This document shows, piece after piece, positions 21,655 through 21,771 of a stretch of 21,771 bases of DNA (positions are counted from its first letter, which is position 1; the number at the start of each line of letters is the position of its first letter). A program made the position numbers and the translations under genes. The stretch lies in assembly GCA_964395545.1 (NCBI GenBank), contig CAYNAW010000025.1, positions 1-21,771 of the forward strand, read 5' to 3'. The notes beneath the pieces were generated by a model, which had not been told where the DNA came from, made no database searches, and worked only from the letters and a program-made list of their open reading frames with translations. This DNA comes from CAYGVX01 sp964395545 (GTDB lineage Archaea > Thermoproteota > Bathyarchaeia > Bathyarchaeales > SOJC01).

Positions 21655-21771
21655 TAGACATCGATAGTCAGCATAGAAAAGCGACGACTTAGTTCACTGA
21701 AGGCATGTTCTTCAACGTCATCGAAGGTAGTTGACGCGCAAACGAGTACGCAGTACTTAGTCGTGACAACG

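Noticed and set aside
1..21771. CRISPR array, insertion sequence, rRNA or replication origin
   Set aside because: No regularly spaced repeats, transposase, integrase, rRNA signature or origin-like repeat cluster was seen.

Overview
This window looks like archaeal chromosomal DNA. The archaeal marks are a GPN-loop GTPase, an AmmeMemoRadiSam-type radical SAM enzyme, a COG1313 radical SAM protein, a DUF4443 winged-helix protein, a NitrOD5-like protein, a tungsten aldehyde oxidoreductase, TATA boxes about 25 nt upstream of several starts, and oligo-T terminators. The gene mix, with a dockerin-tailed solute-binding protein and frequent GTG/TTG starts with strong Shine-Dalgarno (SD) sites, best fits an anaerobic member of the Bathyarchaeia/Thermoproteota. 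That placement is an inference from gene content, not a phylogeny.

Layout. 1-491 has no convincing gene but carries a long imperfect inverted repeat. 492-3278 (-) is a SERCA-like Ca2+ P-type ATPase in AT-richer DNA. After a 366-nt gene-free stretch comes a stand-alone kynureninase (+). Two minus-strand genes follow, a small unknown protein and a DUF998 membrane protein, then tRNA-Lys(TTT) (-) and a DUF4443 protein (+). 7101-9350 (-) is a secreted ABC-type solute-binding protein with a dockerin-like tail. A minus-strand series then reads, in transcription order, amrS, COG1313 radical SAM, zinc ribbon, CinA-like MoCF protein and GPN GTPase. Divergent from amrS is a compact plus-strand operon: a winged-helix regulator with a nuclease-fold-like N-domain, Hsp20, and a TraB-like protein. 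Two perfect 14-bp palindromes set 21 bp apart lie directly in front of it. Next come a NifU C-domain protein (-), tRNA-Ala(GGC) (+), a secreted homologue of phage/contractile-injection tail-tube proteins (-), a GNAT acetyltransferase (-), a NitrOD5-like protein (+), and a ferredoxin + aldehyde ferredoxin oxidoreductase operon (+) whose TATA box sits inside an inverted repeat.

How the genes work together. The clearest functional units are the polyferredoxin/AOR pair, which resembles two-subunit tungsten enzymes, and the regulator-Hsp20-TraB stress-type operon with its putative autoregulatory operators. The item most likely to be new biology is the gp19/Hcp-like tail-tube protein. It carries a Sec-type signal peptide and its own promoter, and it has no sheath, baseplate or ATPase gene nearby, which suggests an exported self-assembling ring or tube rather than a phage tail.
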